From Hyaloperonospora brassicae (taxonomy: Eukaryota; Oomycota; Peronosporomycetes; Peronosporales; Peronosporaceae): a stretch of 64,000 nt of DNA. The translations under genes and the position numbers were made by a program. Shown here piece after piece: positions 19,021 to 29,720 of this stretch. Every line of letters starts with the position of its first letter. Within the stretch, counting starts at the first letter, position 1. The stretch is from NCBI GenBank assembly GCA_947650285.1, contig CANTFL010001287.1, forward strand, positions 434,001 to 498,000. Reading direction: 5' to 3'. The notes under the pieces are model-generated. The model worked only from the letters and a program-made list of their open reading frames with translations, had not been told where the DNA came from and searched no databases.

Positions 19021-20283
19021 GCCGTGGACGTTCTCAAATTGTAAAAGTGATGATGCGAAGGAAGTATCGAGTATGGAGGCAGACGAACAAAGGGTCATCT
19101 GTGGCGTTGACGCGCGTTTACGATGAAAGATTGGGCATGTCAGCTCATGGGTGGCCCGTTGTTCGTAATGTTGCTAAGTAATTGTCTGTGTGCGAGTTTG
19201 TCGATGCATACATGGCGTGCGATGAGAATTTACGTTCTTTAGGTATCTCACCAACAGTAAGATCCCAAGGGCTCGTGACGTCAAAAAAACAACGCTTTGG
19301 GCAAAACAAGTGACGCTGTGGGCAAGTGGATGTAAGCGAACAGTATCTTCCTGGTGGGCTAAAGAAAAGAGATGCATGCAATGTGGTCATTCGCAACGAA
19401 GCTCACATGGACTCGAGCAATCGCAATGACTGTTGCTTTATGTACGAATGCCGCAGTGTAACGAGCACGGAGCAATGTAACAAAAGGCAACAAGCCAGCA
19501 CGATGATGAAGAAGCAGGTGCACGTAGATCAGTCGCGTAGGGGTTTTGGCCGCCAAACGTTGTCGGTCCTTCATTGCACTGAGCCAGATCGCCCATGTTG
19601 TCGCGGTGCGACACCAGTCGTGTTAAGTAACGACTGGTGTGTCGATCAACTACTACGGCAACACGATCTTTGCATCGACGTTGTTGGATGTACGAGTTCC
19701 CACAGCTTGTCATGCGTCAACATCAAATGGACGGGACGACTGATGGTCTGCATTTAGAAAGCGGATGTAATTCGTGGCATGATCGGATCCAAGATCCAAG
19801 ATCCAGTGACCATACTAGTCAGCCTGATCGGCCACAGCCTCAACTTCGACCTCTCCTGCGGTATCGCTCAATATCCGGTCAAATGATTAGAGCTTTGCGT
19901 CCTTTACGTCCGTATCATCCTACGAGAAGCACTAACATCGAGATATGCAAACAAATATACAAAAGTCGGCGCCATTTATCCTTTTCACGACCGCTCGATG
20001 GAAGGAAATCCTACAGCTCTGCAGTTACGGATCAATTAGTGATAACGTTTTTCCTACAGTCAGAACGTATGGCGTGTTCACAACGTCTCTTGACTTGCGC
20101 TACAGAAAAAGGGGCGGCCACCTCGACCCACGAATCGTCTCGAAGGATTGTGAAGTAACAACTCGTCGAACCACGGGCGACCACGCCCCACGAGCACGAA
20201 CCCCGCGCCCGATCCTGCGGTTACTTCAACTGGTGTCGGGCACCCCCACTCCCGCCTCGCCTTGCAACTACTTCATTCACAGC
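19021..20283. other. Intergenic stretch upstream of ALG9
   Basis: Several overlapping short frames occur with no motif. The ALG9 frame stays open back to 19945, but that part has no conserved look and is treated as promoter and 5' UTR. Confidence 0.45.
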
Positions 20284-22020
20284 ATGAAACCCCGCGACGC
20301 GAGCGAACAGCTCCGAGCGCGTGAGCTGTGGCGCCCGTCCGTCGAGACGGCGCTGGCGCTGCTCGCGTTCCCCCGCGCTGTGTCTGCACTGGTGAGTCCC
20401 ATTGCGGACTGCGACGAGACGTTCAACTACTGGGAACCGCTGCACTATTTGCTCTACGGCTTTGGGTTCCAGACGTGGGAGTACTCGCCCGTGTATGCCC
20501 TCCGCTCGTACGCATATCTACTGGCGCACTACGGGACCGCCAAAGTGCTGTCAGTTGCCCTCACGCTGCGCCTCTTCCCGCTTGACAAACTGCTGCTGTT
20601 CTACGGGCTGCGCGCGAGTTTAGGTCTGCTATGTGCCTACGCAGAGGCGCAGTTCTACTACTCGACCAGCAAGTGCTTTGGTCGACGGACAGCGCGCTAT
20701 TTGCTGTGCCTGTTGCTCGTGAATGCCGGTATCTTCCATGCAAGCACTGCGCTGCTGCCCAGCTCGTTCACGATGGTTCTCATTATGCTCTTTACAAGCG
20801 CGTGGATGGACAAGCGCTACTATCGCGCATTGGGGTACGGAATAGTGGCTGTACTGTGTGGCTGGCCGTACGTAGGTGTTCTCTTTGTCCCATTTACGGT
20901 CGAGACACTCTACGCTCGTGGATGGACGAAGAGCATCTTGGCGGGCGTAGCTATTGGTGGAGCGGTTTTGGCGCTAGAATTGCTTGTCAATCATTACTAC
21001 TATCGCCGCTGGGTTCTCCCGGCGTGGAACATTCTCGTTTACAACGTGCTGAGCAACGAGACGGACTCGACGCTGTACGGAACGGAAGCGCTGAGTTACT
21101 ATGTCATGAACTTGGCACTCAATTTCAACGTGGTGGCTATATTGGCAGTGCCTGTGGCGCTGTTTGTTTTCATGCTGCCGATGGATTGTGAGGCTGGGAG
21201 AATGCAATTGCTGGCGTATTTGTCCCCCATGTATATTTGGCTGATGATCATGTTCAGCCAGGCACATAAGGAAGAGCGGTTTTTGTCCCCTGTGTACCCA
21301 CTCATCTGTCTCGCGGCTGCAACCACATTGAGTGCAGTGGTGTGCCGCATCGGACGATTGTTCAGTCACGCCAGTTCCGTGGGTCGTGTGCTCTCGCACT
21401 TGTTCGTAGTAGGCACGTTGGGCATTTTTTCAGTGTTGTCCGTTTCCCGAGTGGTAAGCAACGTCCTCAACTTCGGCGCCCCGCTTCGTGTGTACCAGCA
21501 TCTCTATGCCCAGGTGCTACTGAATCCTGAGACCAGTGTGCTCGTTGAAGGCACGACGGCAGCAACATTTACAGAGAACTTGTGCATCATGAAAGAATGG
21601 TACCGTTTTCCGACAAGCTTTTTCATCCCAACCAACCGCACCAAGGTGCAATTTGTCAAGTCGTCGTTCGCAGGCCTTCTGCCGAAGCCTTTCGAGGAGC
21701 ACGAAAACGGCACTTCGATTATTCCCAGCGCTATGAACGACCGAAATCGCGAGGAGGCGAGTCGATACGTGTCCATCGAGGTTTGCGACTATGTTGTCGA
21801 CCTGAACTTGCCCAACCAGAAAGAAGTCAAGCTGTGGGAGGAGCCTGCAAAGTGGGAGCTTGTGCATTCAGAGCCGTTTTTGGACACAGAGCGATCCAAG
21901 TCGCCTTACCGATCGTTTTACATCCCTATGCTGACGCCTCAGCACGTCCATTACGTAGATTATGCGATTTACAAGCGCAAGCAAGCTGCAGCTAACCGTG
22001 AAACAAGCACAAGCGTGTAG
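20284..22020 (+). CDS. ALG9: Alpha-1,2-mannosyltransferase ALG9 (GT22)
   Basis: A 578-residue single-exon multi-pass membrane protein. The GT22 signature CDETFNYWEPLHYLLYG begins at residue 43, followed by FGFQTWEYSPVYALRSYAYL, which is characteristic of the ALG9 branch rather than ALG12 or PIG-B. The conserved HKEERFLSPVYPLICL lies at about residue 328. Between and after these are about ten hydrophobic membrane segments. The C-terminal third is a lumen-type soluble domain (EWYRFPTSFF; Asn/Thr-rich). ALG9 adds two mannoses from dolichol-phosphate-mannose to the lipid-linked oligosaccharide in the ER lumen during N-glycan precursor assembly. The start at 20284 gives a length close to the usual family size; the open frame runs further upstream without conservation. 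Convergent with the aspartate oxidase gene. Confidence 0.92.
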   Translation: MKPRDASEQLRARELWRPSVETALALLAFPRAVSALVSPIADCDETFNYWEPLHYLLYGFGFQTWEYSPVYALRSYAYLLAHYGTAKVLSVALTLRLFPLDKLLLFYGLRASLGLLCAYAEAQFYYSTSKCFGRRTARYLLCLLLVNAGIFHASTALLPSSFTMVLIMLFTSAWMDKRYYRALGYGIVAVLCGWPYVGVLFVPFTVETLYARGWTKSILAGVAIGGAVLALELLVNHYYYRRWVLPAWNILVYNVLSNETDSTLYGTEALSYYVMNLALNFNVVAILAVPVALFVFMLPMDCEAGRMQLLAYLSPMYIWLMIMFSQAHKEERFLSPVYPLICLAAATTLSAVVCRIGRLFSHASSVGRVLSHLFVVGTLGIFSVLSVSRVVSNVLNFGAPLRVYQHLYAQVLLNPETSVLVEGTTAATFTENLCIMKEWYRFPTSFFIPTNRTKVQFVKSSFAGLLPKPFEEHENGTSIIPSAMNDRNREEASRYVSIEVCDYVVDLNLPNQKEVKLWEEPAKWELVHSEPFLDTERSKSPYRSFYIPMLTPQHVHYVDYAIYKRKQAAANRETSTSV

Positions 22021-22835
22021 AGCTTTGTGCCCCGTTTGCCAGGGTCTGTCGAGAATGTGCAAGAAAGTCGAATCAATCAGGGACGTAGCAAAGCGCGCCG
22101 AATGCAGACACTTTGAAACGAATGCAAGGGATGCAAGAGATGCGCAGTATGTTGGATTCGTGACGACCGTCTTCGGATAGCTCATGGTTCGCTCCAAGCC
22201 GCGGCATTGCTGCTTGAAAATCGCCTAGCAGCGCTTCGGTCCCATTGAAGACGCATCGAGTCAGACGCATCGAGGCATCGAGTTGCTTCCACCTGCTTCA
22301 TCGAGCAGCTCAACTGATCGAATGTTGGATTGTACTACGCGACTCACACTTGTCCAGCAGTTTCTAGTGCGAAGACTTTGAATGGAATTGTGATGGCGCC
22401 GTCGCTTGAGCTATACACAAACGAGTTTGCACGATGGTTAGTATTGCAATCGGTCTGCCAGCTCCTGTCATTTCGTGATCGGCGGCTCCAATGTTGGGTC
22501 ATAATAACCATCACGACACCGTCGTGTATTGTGCAGGGGACAAGGACACAACACAGTGGCCGTCTGTCTGATCGTTCTCCCAACTTGCGGCCCCACGTAT
22601 CACATAGCTGCGAAATGGGAGCAGGTCAACGTCCATTCCTGTGGCTGAAAAATCAATGCGGTCCTCTCACTGTTCCACGAATCTTTGCCGCCGAGTCAGG
22701 TCGCGACGCCACATGCACATGGTAAGCGAAAAGCACAGCTCGATTTGCGATTGTAAAGGCAAAAGTGACAGTAAAACGATATCAAATGGCGGTGCGAAAA
22801 TAACAACACGACGACCAGTCGGCGATCAACTGCAC
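22021..22835. other. Intergenic, between convergent ALG9 and nadB genes
   Basis: About 800 bases contain the two 3' ends. No coding frame with a motif is visible. Confidence 0.5.
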
Positions 22836-24551
22836 CTAATCCTGCGAAATGTAGTGCGTGCCCACTGACACGGGGCTATGCAGAGCCGCCCACGCGATCT
22901 CCTTGGCGGTACGGACCGCGTTGCGCAGCCCCGCAGTCTCGCGGGTAATGCGGCACTCCTGGTGCAGCTTGTCCGCCTTGACCTCGAGCAGTGCGAGCTT
23001 GTTCACCGCGCTTTCCATGCCTGCTTTCGTGCGCACAGGCCCCACAGACTCCCACATGATGCGCTGCGTGGCCAGCATCACCTCCTCGACTTCGTTCGGG
23101 TACGCGTCGCGAAAGCCATTCAAGTGGACCAACAAGTCTTCCGCCTCCCTGCGGCTCTTCACGTCGGGCAATGGCTTGCGCTGCTGCATGAAATCGTCAG
23201 CGGCACTGCAGCCCCACACCAGTCCTTCCAGCAGCGAAGTCGAAGCCAAACGGTTCGCACCGTGCAGACCCGTGCAGCTCACTTCGCCAGCAGCATACAG
23301 ACCAGCGACCGACGTACGGCCGTGCAGGTCGACCTCGACACCGCCGCAGTGGTAATGAGCGGCCGGGACCACTGGCATCGACTCCTTCGTCATGTCGATC
23401 CCACGGTCCAAGCAGTGCTGGTATATAGTCGGGAACCGGCCCTTGATCCACTCGGCCTTTTCGTGCGAAATGTCCAGGTACATGCACACGTCGTTCTGCT
23501 TTGCCATCTCGGCCAAAATGAGGCGGGCCACCACGTCCCGTGGCGCCAGCTCGCCGTCCGGGTGGTAGTCCTTGGCGAACGCGCGGCCGCTCTTGTCGCG
23601 CAAGATCGCACCCTCTCCCCGCAGCGCTTCCGTCAGCAAAAAGCGGCGCTCGTCCGGCATATACAGCGTCGTCGGGTGGAACTGCACGTACTGCATGTTC
23701 TTGAGCTTCGCCCCGGCGCGGGCCGCCAGCGCAATCCCTTCCCCGCGGGCCCCTTCCGGGTTCGACGTGTTCTCGTACACGTCGCCCACGCCGCCCGTCG
23801 CCAGCAGCGTAAACGCAGCGCTGAAAAACTCCACGTCGCCTGCCGTCGACACCGTCAGCGCGCCAATGCACTCGCCGGCGGCGTTCGTCACGAGCTCAAA
23901 CGCGCTGCGGCCCGTGAGCAGCGTAATCCCCGGATGCGCGTGCACGGCCTGCACCATACTCGTCGAGATCGCGCGGCCCGTGTGGTCGGCCGTGTAGAGG
24001 ATGCGCGCGCGGTTGTGCGACGCCTCGAGCGTGAGCGCGAGCGCGCCGTCGCCCTGGCGCGTGAACGGCACGTCGGCCACATCCAGCAGCAGCTCTTCCA
24101 CGCGCGTGGGGCCTTCGCGCGCGAGTTTCTGCACGGCCGCGTCGTCGCACACGCCGGCGCCCGCGCGGTGCACGTCCGACGACAGCAGCGCGGGCGAGTC
24201 GTCGGGGCTCTTGTAGATAATGCCGCCCTGGGCGTAGAACGTGGCGCAGTGGTTCGGGTCCAGCGCGGCCGCCACCATCGTCACCTGCACGCCCTGCCCC
24301 GCGAGCCGCAGCGCGGCCGCGTTGCCCGCGACGCCGCAGCCGAGCACGAGGGCGCAGCACGCGGTCGTGTCAAACGGGACACGCGGCGACGACGCGCGAC
24401 GGGCGACGGGGGCGGGCAAGAGACGGGGCGTGGCGGGCCGACGCGCAAGAGACGGGTCGGCTGCCGTCGTGGCAAACGATTGGCAGAGCCGGCGATAGGG
24501 CGACGGCGCCGGGCCCGCACGCCCCCGGGCGAGCAATTCGAGGTGGGTCAT
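22836..24551 (-). CDS. nadB: L-aspartate oxidase (NadB-type), with targeting-like N terminus
   Basis: A 571-residue flavoprotein. The FAD dinucleotide-binding motif GCGVAG is at residues 71-76. NadB-specific blocks follow: an ADHTGRAIST stretch, HPTTLYMPDERRFLLTEALR with RGEGA near residue 310, PAAHYHCGGVEVDLHGRT near 395, and GEVSCTGLHGANRLASTSLL. These separate it from the related succinate dehydrogenase flavoprotein. It oxidises L-aspartate to iminoaspartate, which quinolinate synthase (NadA) condenses to quinolinate for NAD synthesis. The first 60 residues precede the conserved fold and are rich in Arg, Ala, Pro and Ser with few acids, as in a mitochondrial presequence; location is inference. 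The start at 24551 is chosen; the frame is open to 24659. Most fungi and animals make quinolinate from tryptophan instead, so the bacterial/plant-type enzyme is a notable metabolic marker. No intron is visible. Confidence 0.92.
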   Translation of the reverse strand: MTHLELLARGRAGPAPSPYRRLCQSFATTAADPSLARRPATPRLLPAPVARRASSPRVPFDTTACCALVLGCGVAGNAAALRLAGQGVQVTMVAAALDPNHCATFYAQGGIIYKSPDDSPALLSSDVHRAGAGVCDDAAVQKLAREGPTRVEELLLDVADVPFTRQGDGALALTLEASHNRARILYTADHTGRAISTSMVQAVHAHPGITLLTGRSAFELVTNAAGECIGALTVSTAGDVEFFSAAFTLLATGGVGDVYENTSNPEGARGEGIALAARAGAKLKNMQYVQFHPTTLYMPDERRFLLTEALRGEGAILRDKSGRAFAKDYHPDGELAPRDVVARLILAEMAKQNDVCMYLDISHEKAEWIKGRFPTIYQHCLDRGIDMTKESMPVVPAAHYHCGGVEVDLHGRTSVAGLYAAGEVSCTGLHGANRLASTSLLEGLVWGCSAADDFMQQRKPLPDVKSRREAEDLLVHLNGFRDAYPNEVEEVMLATQRIMWESVGPVRTKAGMESAVNKLALLEVKADKLHQECRITRETAGLRNAVRTAKEIAWAALHSPVSVGTHYISQD

Positions 24552-25451
24552 TCGAGCGAGGTAACAGGCCGACCGGTCCCGTCTCTTGGTCGCCGAACGC
24601 GCGTGGAAGAAAAAGGCAAAGAAAACTTGCAGCGGCCCGCGGCGCTTAGTGACTGGCAAAGTACACGGGGTACTTCTTGTTGAAAGTCCACGAGCTCTTC
24701 ACAGACATCCAAAGCGGGCGCGACGGACGCAGGAGAGCGGAGCGACACTGCACGCGCGAGCAACGGGCCGAGCGCGAGAGAGCAACTGAAGGCGGAGTGA
24801 GCTCGGGGCTGCAAATTTCGTAATGAACGGATTGCGTTACCCGACGAGCGCGTGGCCCCTAGTCGTCGCGTGACTTGAAACCACTACGGGACGAGCATGT
24901 GACTGGGCCGTTGTATGGACCGGATCAGACGCGCGCGGCAGTCAACTGCCTCCTCTACGCAAGTACAAGAACCGCTCGCGATGCAGAAAAAGGCGAATCC
25001 CTCGAATATTCGCTTGATTTTTTGCCGGGCGGCGGAGAGCCAGTGCGGAGCGATCCCTCCCGTAGCCAAGCGACGAGACGTTTTGTTCTTCGCACCGGTC
25101 TCTGTGCGTCGTCCAGCAGAAAGCGCAACCCGCCTTTCCTCCCCCCTCCCCCTGTGGTTGTCTGTGCGTCAGCGAGCACCGGATCGCGGCCGCTCTACGA
25201 CGAGGACAGAGTGAGGCAGTAGAAGCGGGAGCGGCCGCGCACTGATGTTGCCCATTTGTCACGCACGCCACCCAACGTGTTGGTAGCTGCTGCCCATCCA
25301 TCATCAGATGCGACGACGGTGTGTCTCCCGGCAGGTAGGGCAGGTGTAGGGATTCACGACTGTTCGCTCGCCGTCCTGCGGCGCGCATGACAATGGACAT
25401 GCTGACAAGACGTTTCGGGGATCGAGGCGCTGCTCGAGTGACCCGACACCT
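24552..25451. other. nadB upstream region
   Basis: GC-rich sequence follows the nadB start, with short overlapping frames on both strands and no recognisable product. It presumably holds the nadB promoter. Confidence 0.4.
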
Positions 25452-25640
25452 ATGCGAAAAAAATGCGATGGATGCGGTTCGACTTCGTACAAACGTTGGC
25501 TGATTGATGGAGAATGTTCGACCGTGGAAGGCTCGGCGCTCGATCTGCAAAGCTCGATTCGAGAAGTCGAAAGTGAGGTCAACAGGGTGATTGGCAGCAT
25601 GACGGGCCTTAGTTACCGTTGCGCAGCTCACACCTTGTGA
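25452..25640 (+). CDS. Possible small Cys-containing protein or terminal exon
   Basis: A 62-codon frame starts MRKKCDGCGSTSYKRW and continues into an amphipathic helix (LDLQSSIREVESEVNRVIGS). The CxxC pair and the helix look protein-like. The minus strand of the same stretch also has a coding-like frame with paired cysteines (25304-25600), so the strand is not settled. No upstream exon could be identified. Confidence 0.25.
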   Translation: MRKKCDGCGSTSYKRWLIDGECSTVEGSALDLQSSIREVESEVNRVIGSMTGLSYRCAAHTL

Positions 25641-27689
25641 GTGCTGCTTCAGCAAGCCAGCGTTCCATATCAATTACCACGCGATACTGATTGCATGCAC
25701 TCGTTTGTGCGCTTACCTTCGACTTGGCAGATGGCGGTTTTCTTTTGCTTGCGTACTTGGAAGATCGATCATCCTTGATCGTAGCAAGTGTATGTTGACC
25801 CCCTTACGAGCGTATCTGATACAGACGTCCTAAGTCGTCTAAGGTTCCACTTTGGTCTTGTGCGTTGCACTCTGTTGCGGTGGTGAAGCACTGCGATGCG
25901 TGCTCTGTATCGTCCAACATGTCCGGTCTCCTGACCCTTGGACCAAAGTCTACTTCTCGTCATGTCGTCGTTGTCGTCCCTTTTGCCAGCACTCAAGTTG
26001 CGAGAGATGGGTCGACCAGTAGGTTGGGGACGCTGTCACTTGCATATGCTGATACATGCTTGCTAGTACGATCGCACGTAGCGTTTCGTTTGCCGCCCTA
26101 GTTGTCATGATCGTACAAATTCCCGACCGATGCCTGCCTGAAACGTAGGAACTGATGACAAAAATGCTGTTTGATTTAGCAATGGAGGCTTCAGGGACAT
26201 CACTTATTCCAAAGCAGCTCGTTCTTGTTAGCACGATATGGAGTTTTTCTCTACGATCGCATGCTGACGTATGGAGCTAGCTACCAACCGATTCATGGTC
26301 GATTAAGATAGAAGTAGTTTCGGAACCGCCACAGCTTCTTGCGCACGATGATCGCAGACGCCGATCGCATGCGCAATGAAGATGACAACAGCATGGAGAA
26401 GAATTGGGAGCACGTTGTGTCACGTCGGATGCCGAAAAAAGCGAAGCGACTAGGAGAATTTTGTCGGCTGAGCTTCTTTTCACGTAGTCGTTTGGCGAAC
26501 GGACTTGTGCTACATCCTTTCGGCAATGACGCATACAATGGGACAGACGCAAGGACAAGGGAATGGCCGTCGTGCGAATACATACTGCCGTCGTCATTTA
26601 TCGAATTCAATGTATAGATTTCGATGAATGACGACAGCAGGACGAAACGATCGATAGCATTTTACTGCGATGGACCGCACCAACAGGATCGATAAACTTG
26701 GTACCTTTCCTTTACGATAGGGTAAACCGTGACCGTGAAGCCGATAGGAACAAAAGGGAAGCATCGATTGTTGCTATGTCTGTACGGCTTGGTGACGAAG
26801 GTGCCCGAGCGCATCGTGCCGGCGGAACAAGCGATACCATTGCGGCAATGATACACACTTGGTGTATGGTAAAACTAGACAGCGGAAAAAAGTGCAAGGT
26901 TGGGGCAAAGCTAGTGGAACGTGAATGCGCGGGGCGGCCTTTTGAAGCTCTCGGAAGCGACATTTACCAGGTCGTGAATAACAACACCTATATATACGAA
27001 CGGATTGCTCATAGCGTAGCATCAAACTAGGAACCAGTGGCTCTGACGCGCCTCCTGGCGTGTCCTTTCGGCCTGACCTACCGAGTAGCAGATTTTTAAT
27101 CTTACCCTTGTTAGCGGTGTCTTCGAGAGCGCCAAGCATGCCATAAACACCTGATCGTCGGCATCATGAAGCTCGGATCTGTCACAGAGTTGTTAGATTG
27201 ATTTGCTGACTCGAATCATTATGGTTGAGGAAAGGGTTTTGATGATCTACAAATGACCACATCGTCTGGAAAGTTGGCGAGTTATGATCCATGCAATCAG
27301 TAGTCTTCATTCCGACTTGGCGGTGTGACGGTGTTTGCTGTTCCTAACACACAAAAATCTATGTGCAAAAAGTTAGGGTTTTGGAAAAGTTGAGTTTCAG
27401 CGGCAGCTGAATGCCAAGTGGATTTCTGTCCGCTAGATTGGGACAGTATTTCGATTCGACGAAGTGTTGTCAACTGTATTTACTGACGTATGCGTTATGA
27501 GATTTGCTGCGCAGCTTCCGGCTCTTCTTTACGATCATGAATGGATGATCGTATTATTAGAGCATTTTTGGCGCGAAGTTAGATCCGAATTCTAAATCTT
27601 TCGCTTATATTGGATTCAATAAGCGCGATATGCAACGGGATGAGCCCCGTCATAATGCTGACACCAAATTGGGTCTATGGAAATATTAT
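25641..27689. other. Unassigned stretch at the left edge of the AT-rich desert
   Basis: Plus-strand frames at 26339-26617 and 26698-27030 read partly like protein but show no family motif, and minus-strand frames overlap them. I cannot decide between a decayed gene and chance. Confidence 0.35.
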
Positions 27690-27860
27690 TGTAATTAATA
27701 ATACTTTCCAATATTTACCCATTTTAGCTAATATTGCAGGATTATTACCTTCGAAGGTAATAGTCGGCACTACTCGGCTCATTATTTTGTGTAGACTATC
27801 GTACCGACCAACTAAACCACCAATCACTGCTAGACGAGCGCAATGGGTAGCGAGAAAGTA
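27690..27860 (-). repeat. Dispersed repeat, copy 2 (LTR-like, inverted)
   Basis: Reverse-complemented, this stretch aligns with 16787-16930 through CCCATTGCGC-CGTCTAGCAG-GA-TGGTG and the AT-rich part after it. It contains a perfect 20-bp palindrome, TATTACCTTCGAAGGTAATA, at 27743-27762; in the first copy the equivalent is degraded. Confidence 0.6.
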
Positions 27861-29024
27861 ATTACATTTATGACGGTTGCTATGATCAAGTATGGTCAAG
27901 TAGATATGTTTATGGAGTCATTAGTCAGAATTGTCAACAATATTACTTACAATTTTACATAGCACCTTTGCCTAATAAAACAGCCTTCCTCTGCACGTAC
28001 GTGCACGTGAGGTATCATAAAAACCTCCTTACACTGTAGTTAGCGCGCGTAGTTTGTACTGTGTCAGTACACGCTTTTGGTGCCCCGTTACAACAACGGC
28101 TTTTCCAACTCGAGACTAATTAACCTCGTGTATTTCAAAACAGAGCTAACGATTTCTCCTGTGTAGTGTTTTTTTACGCTTAATTGGAAATCGACAAGCG
28201 TTTGCAAGCAGTTTTCGAAGTACAATTTCAGCTGTATATAGATGCGTATTAGCATGGGGTAAGATAGTGGTAAGGTGGAGTGGTTCTCGCAAAAAAAGAC
28301 CGATGCGTAGCTTAACCTCCACTGCTGCCCGGACAATCGACTGACGGAGGGGGGCCCGGACCGTGCGTATTGTCTTTTTCCACTTCAACCTTTGCGCCCG
28401 TCGGCACGCAGCTCGCACTCTTCTGGGTGAATTGATGTAGGTGTCTGTCTTGACTGAGTTGATGATAGGCTTGGTGTGGTCACGTTCTACATCTTCAAAC
28501 AGCCAGCGGTTATTTGAAGCGCTCTCCTATAGTCTACCTGACTTTCCTTGTGGTCGCCTTGTCCAAATTTAGATACTCAATCCACTTGTTCTTCTGACCA
28601 TTTGAGCCGTTTGAAAACCTTACCTTATAAATCTTGCAGCGTCCGGTCGCGGGCTAACTTGGATGAGTTGCCTTGTCCCTCGCCAAGCAAAGTAAGGACC
28701 AACCTGTAGCAGACACGTGCGCAAAAACCTTGTACGTCGGTTGACCGCTGATTTTACAACCTTTTAGGGATGCTGAGGCGTTTATTGTGTACGAAAATCA
28801 ATTTTGCTTGTTATTTATTGATTAGCGTCTATAACTACGCTATGCCTATCTATATCTCAGTTTCTGTGACGTGCTTTGTCTCCCACCCCACCTATTTGTA
28901 CCAATTATGTGATGCACTTCCGCTGACCGAGACCTGTGATTCCCCTAATGAACTTGACCGCTGGTCAACAATAGTGACCTTGATCGTTCACCCATGCCCC
29001 GGTACCGTTAGCATTCTTCTATCC
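27861..29024. other. Decayed sequence, probably copia-related
   Basis: Minus-strand frames such as 28146-28418 run in the same orientation as the copia relics to the right, but I see no diagnostic motif. A CCCCGTTACA end like that of the solo LTR at 52.8 kb occurs at 28082-28091 without a matching partner. Confidence 0.35.
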
Positions 29025-29720
29025 TCAGTCCAATGTAAGGGCATTATATCGATGGTCAGTCCCACAGCGTCCGTGACAGGTCACAGGCTTGTTTGATCTT
29101 GGCAACAGAGGTAATCGTATTGTTCTTGATCGCTTAGCTACAGTGGTGTCTTCATGCGTGCTTTTTGGACAAAGTGATATTCTCATCATTAAAGCTAAGT
29201 AAGTAAACGTCCCAGTTGCGAAGTTCTCAGGAGTCAGCCGCACAATTAGCCAGCTTAATATCTGTTATATTGATGAAGCACGAATCAGTGGTCCACTTGC
29301 ACACTTCATAGCACCAATGTCCTGATCCTACTTTGTTAAGCGCGAAATGTGCAGATATAATCTTACAATTAGGAACCCCAAACATCTACTAATCACCTGT
29401 TCGGAGAGTTCCTATACATGTTGGGTATATTGCTAACCAAATTAAGCACAACCTCAGTAGCGAGACGATTTCCAGGGTCACATCATCGTTCATTTCACTG
29501 TATGGACCAATAGATCCAGACAGCGATATGATGGAGTGGGATTGACAAAATTGATGATGTAATCCCGAATATCTACCGAAGGGTCAACTAGAGGAAGTTG
29601 TACTCCGTATCCGTGAATTAGGACTTCGTCACCTTGTGTACCGGTCAGTATGGTGAGTTTTTCTCGTCTTGGTGGACTAGGGTCGATTGAGAACTTGACC
29701 AATGTTGACATTGGTGTCAA
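29025..29720 (-). pseudogene. Ty1/copia relic: protease and integrase fragments
   Basis: On the minus strand, 29490-29720 encodes a stretch with GYGVQLPLVD and flanking strands like those beside the active site of copia aspartic proteases. It is followed downstream by Cys/His-containing pieces (29025-29243) that could be the integrase zinc-binding region and the start of its core. Frames are broken and short. The order protease then integrase is right for copia on this strand, but each match is weak alone. Confidence 0.4.

Noticed and set aside
19945..20283. 113-residue N-terminal extension of ALG9
   Set aside because: It is open but without conserved character. The start at 20284 gives a typical ALG9 length and N terminus.
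22878..24683. 601-codon plus-strand open frame
   Set aside because: It is antisense to the NadB gene. The GC-rich third positions of nadB remove stops on the opposite strand, and the translation is Arg/His/Gln-rich with no domain.
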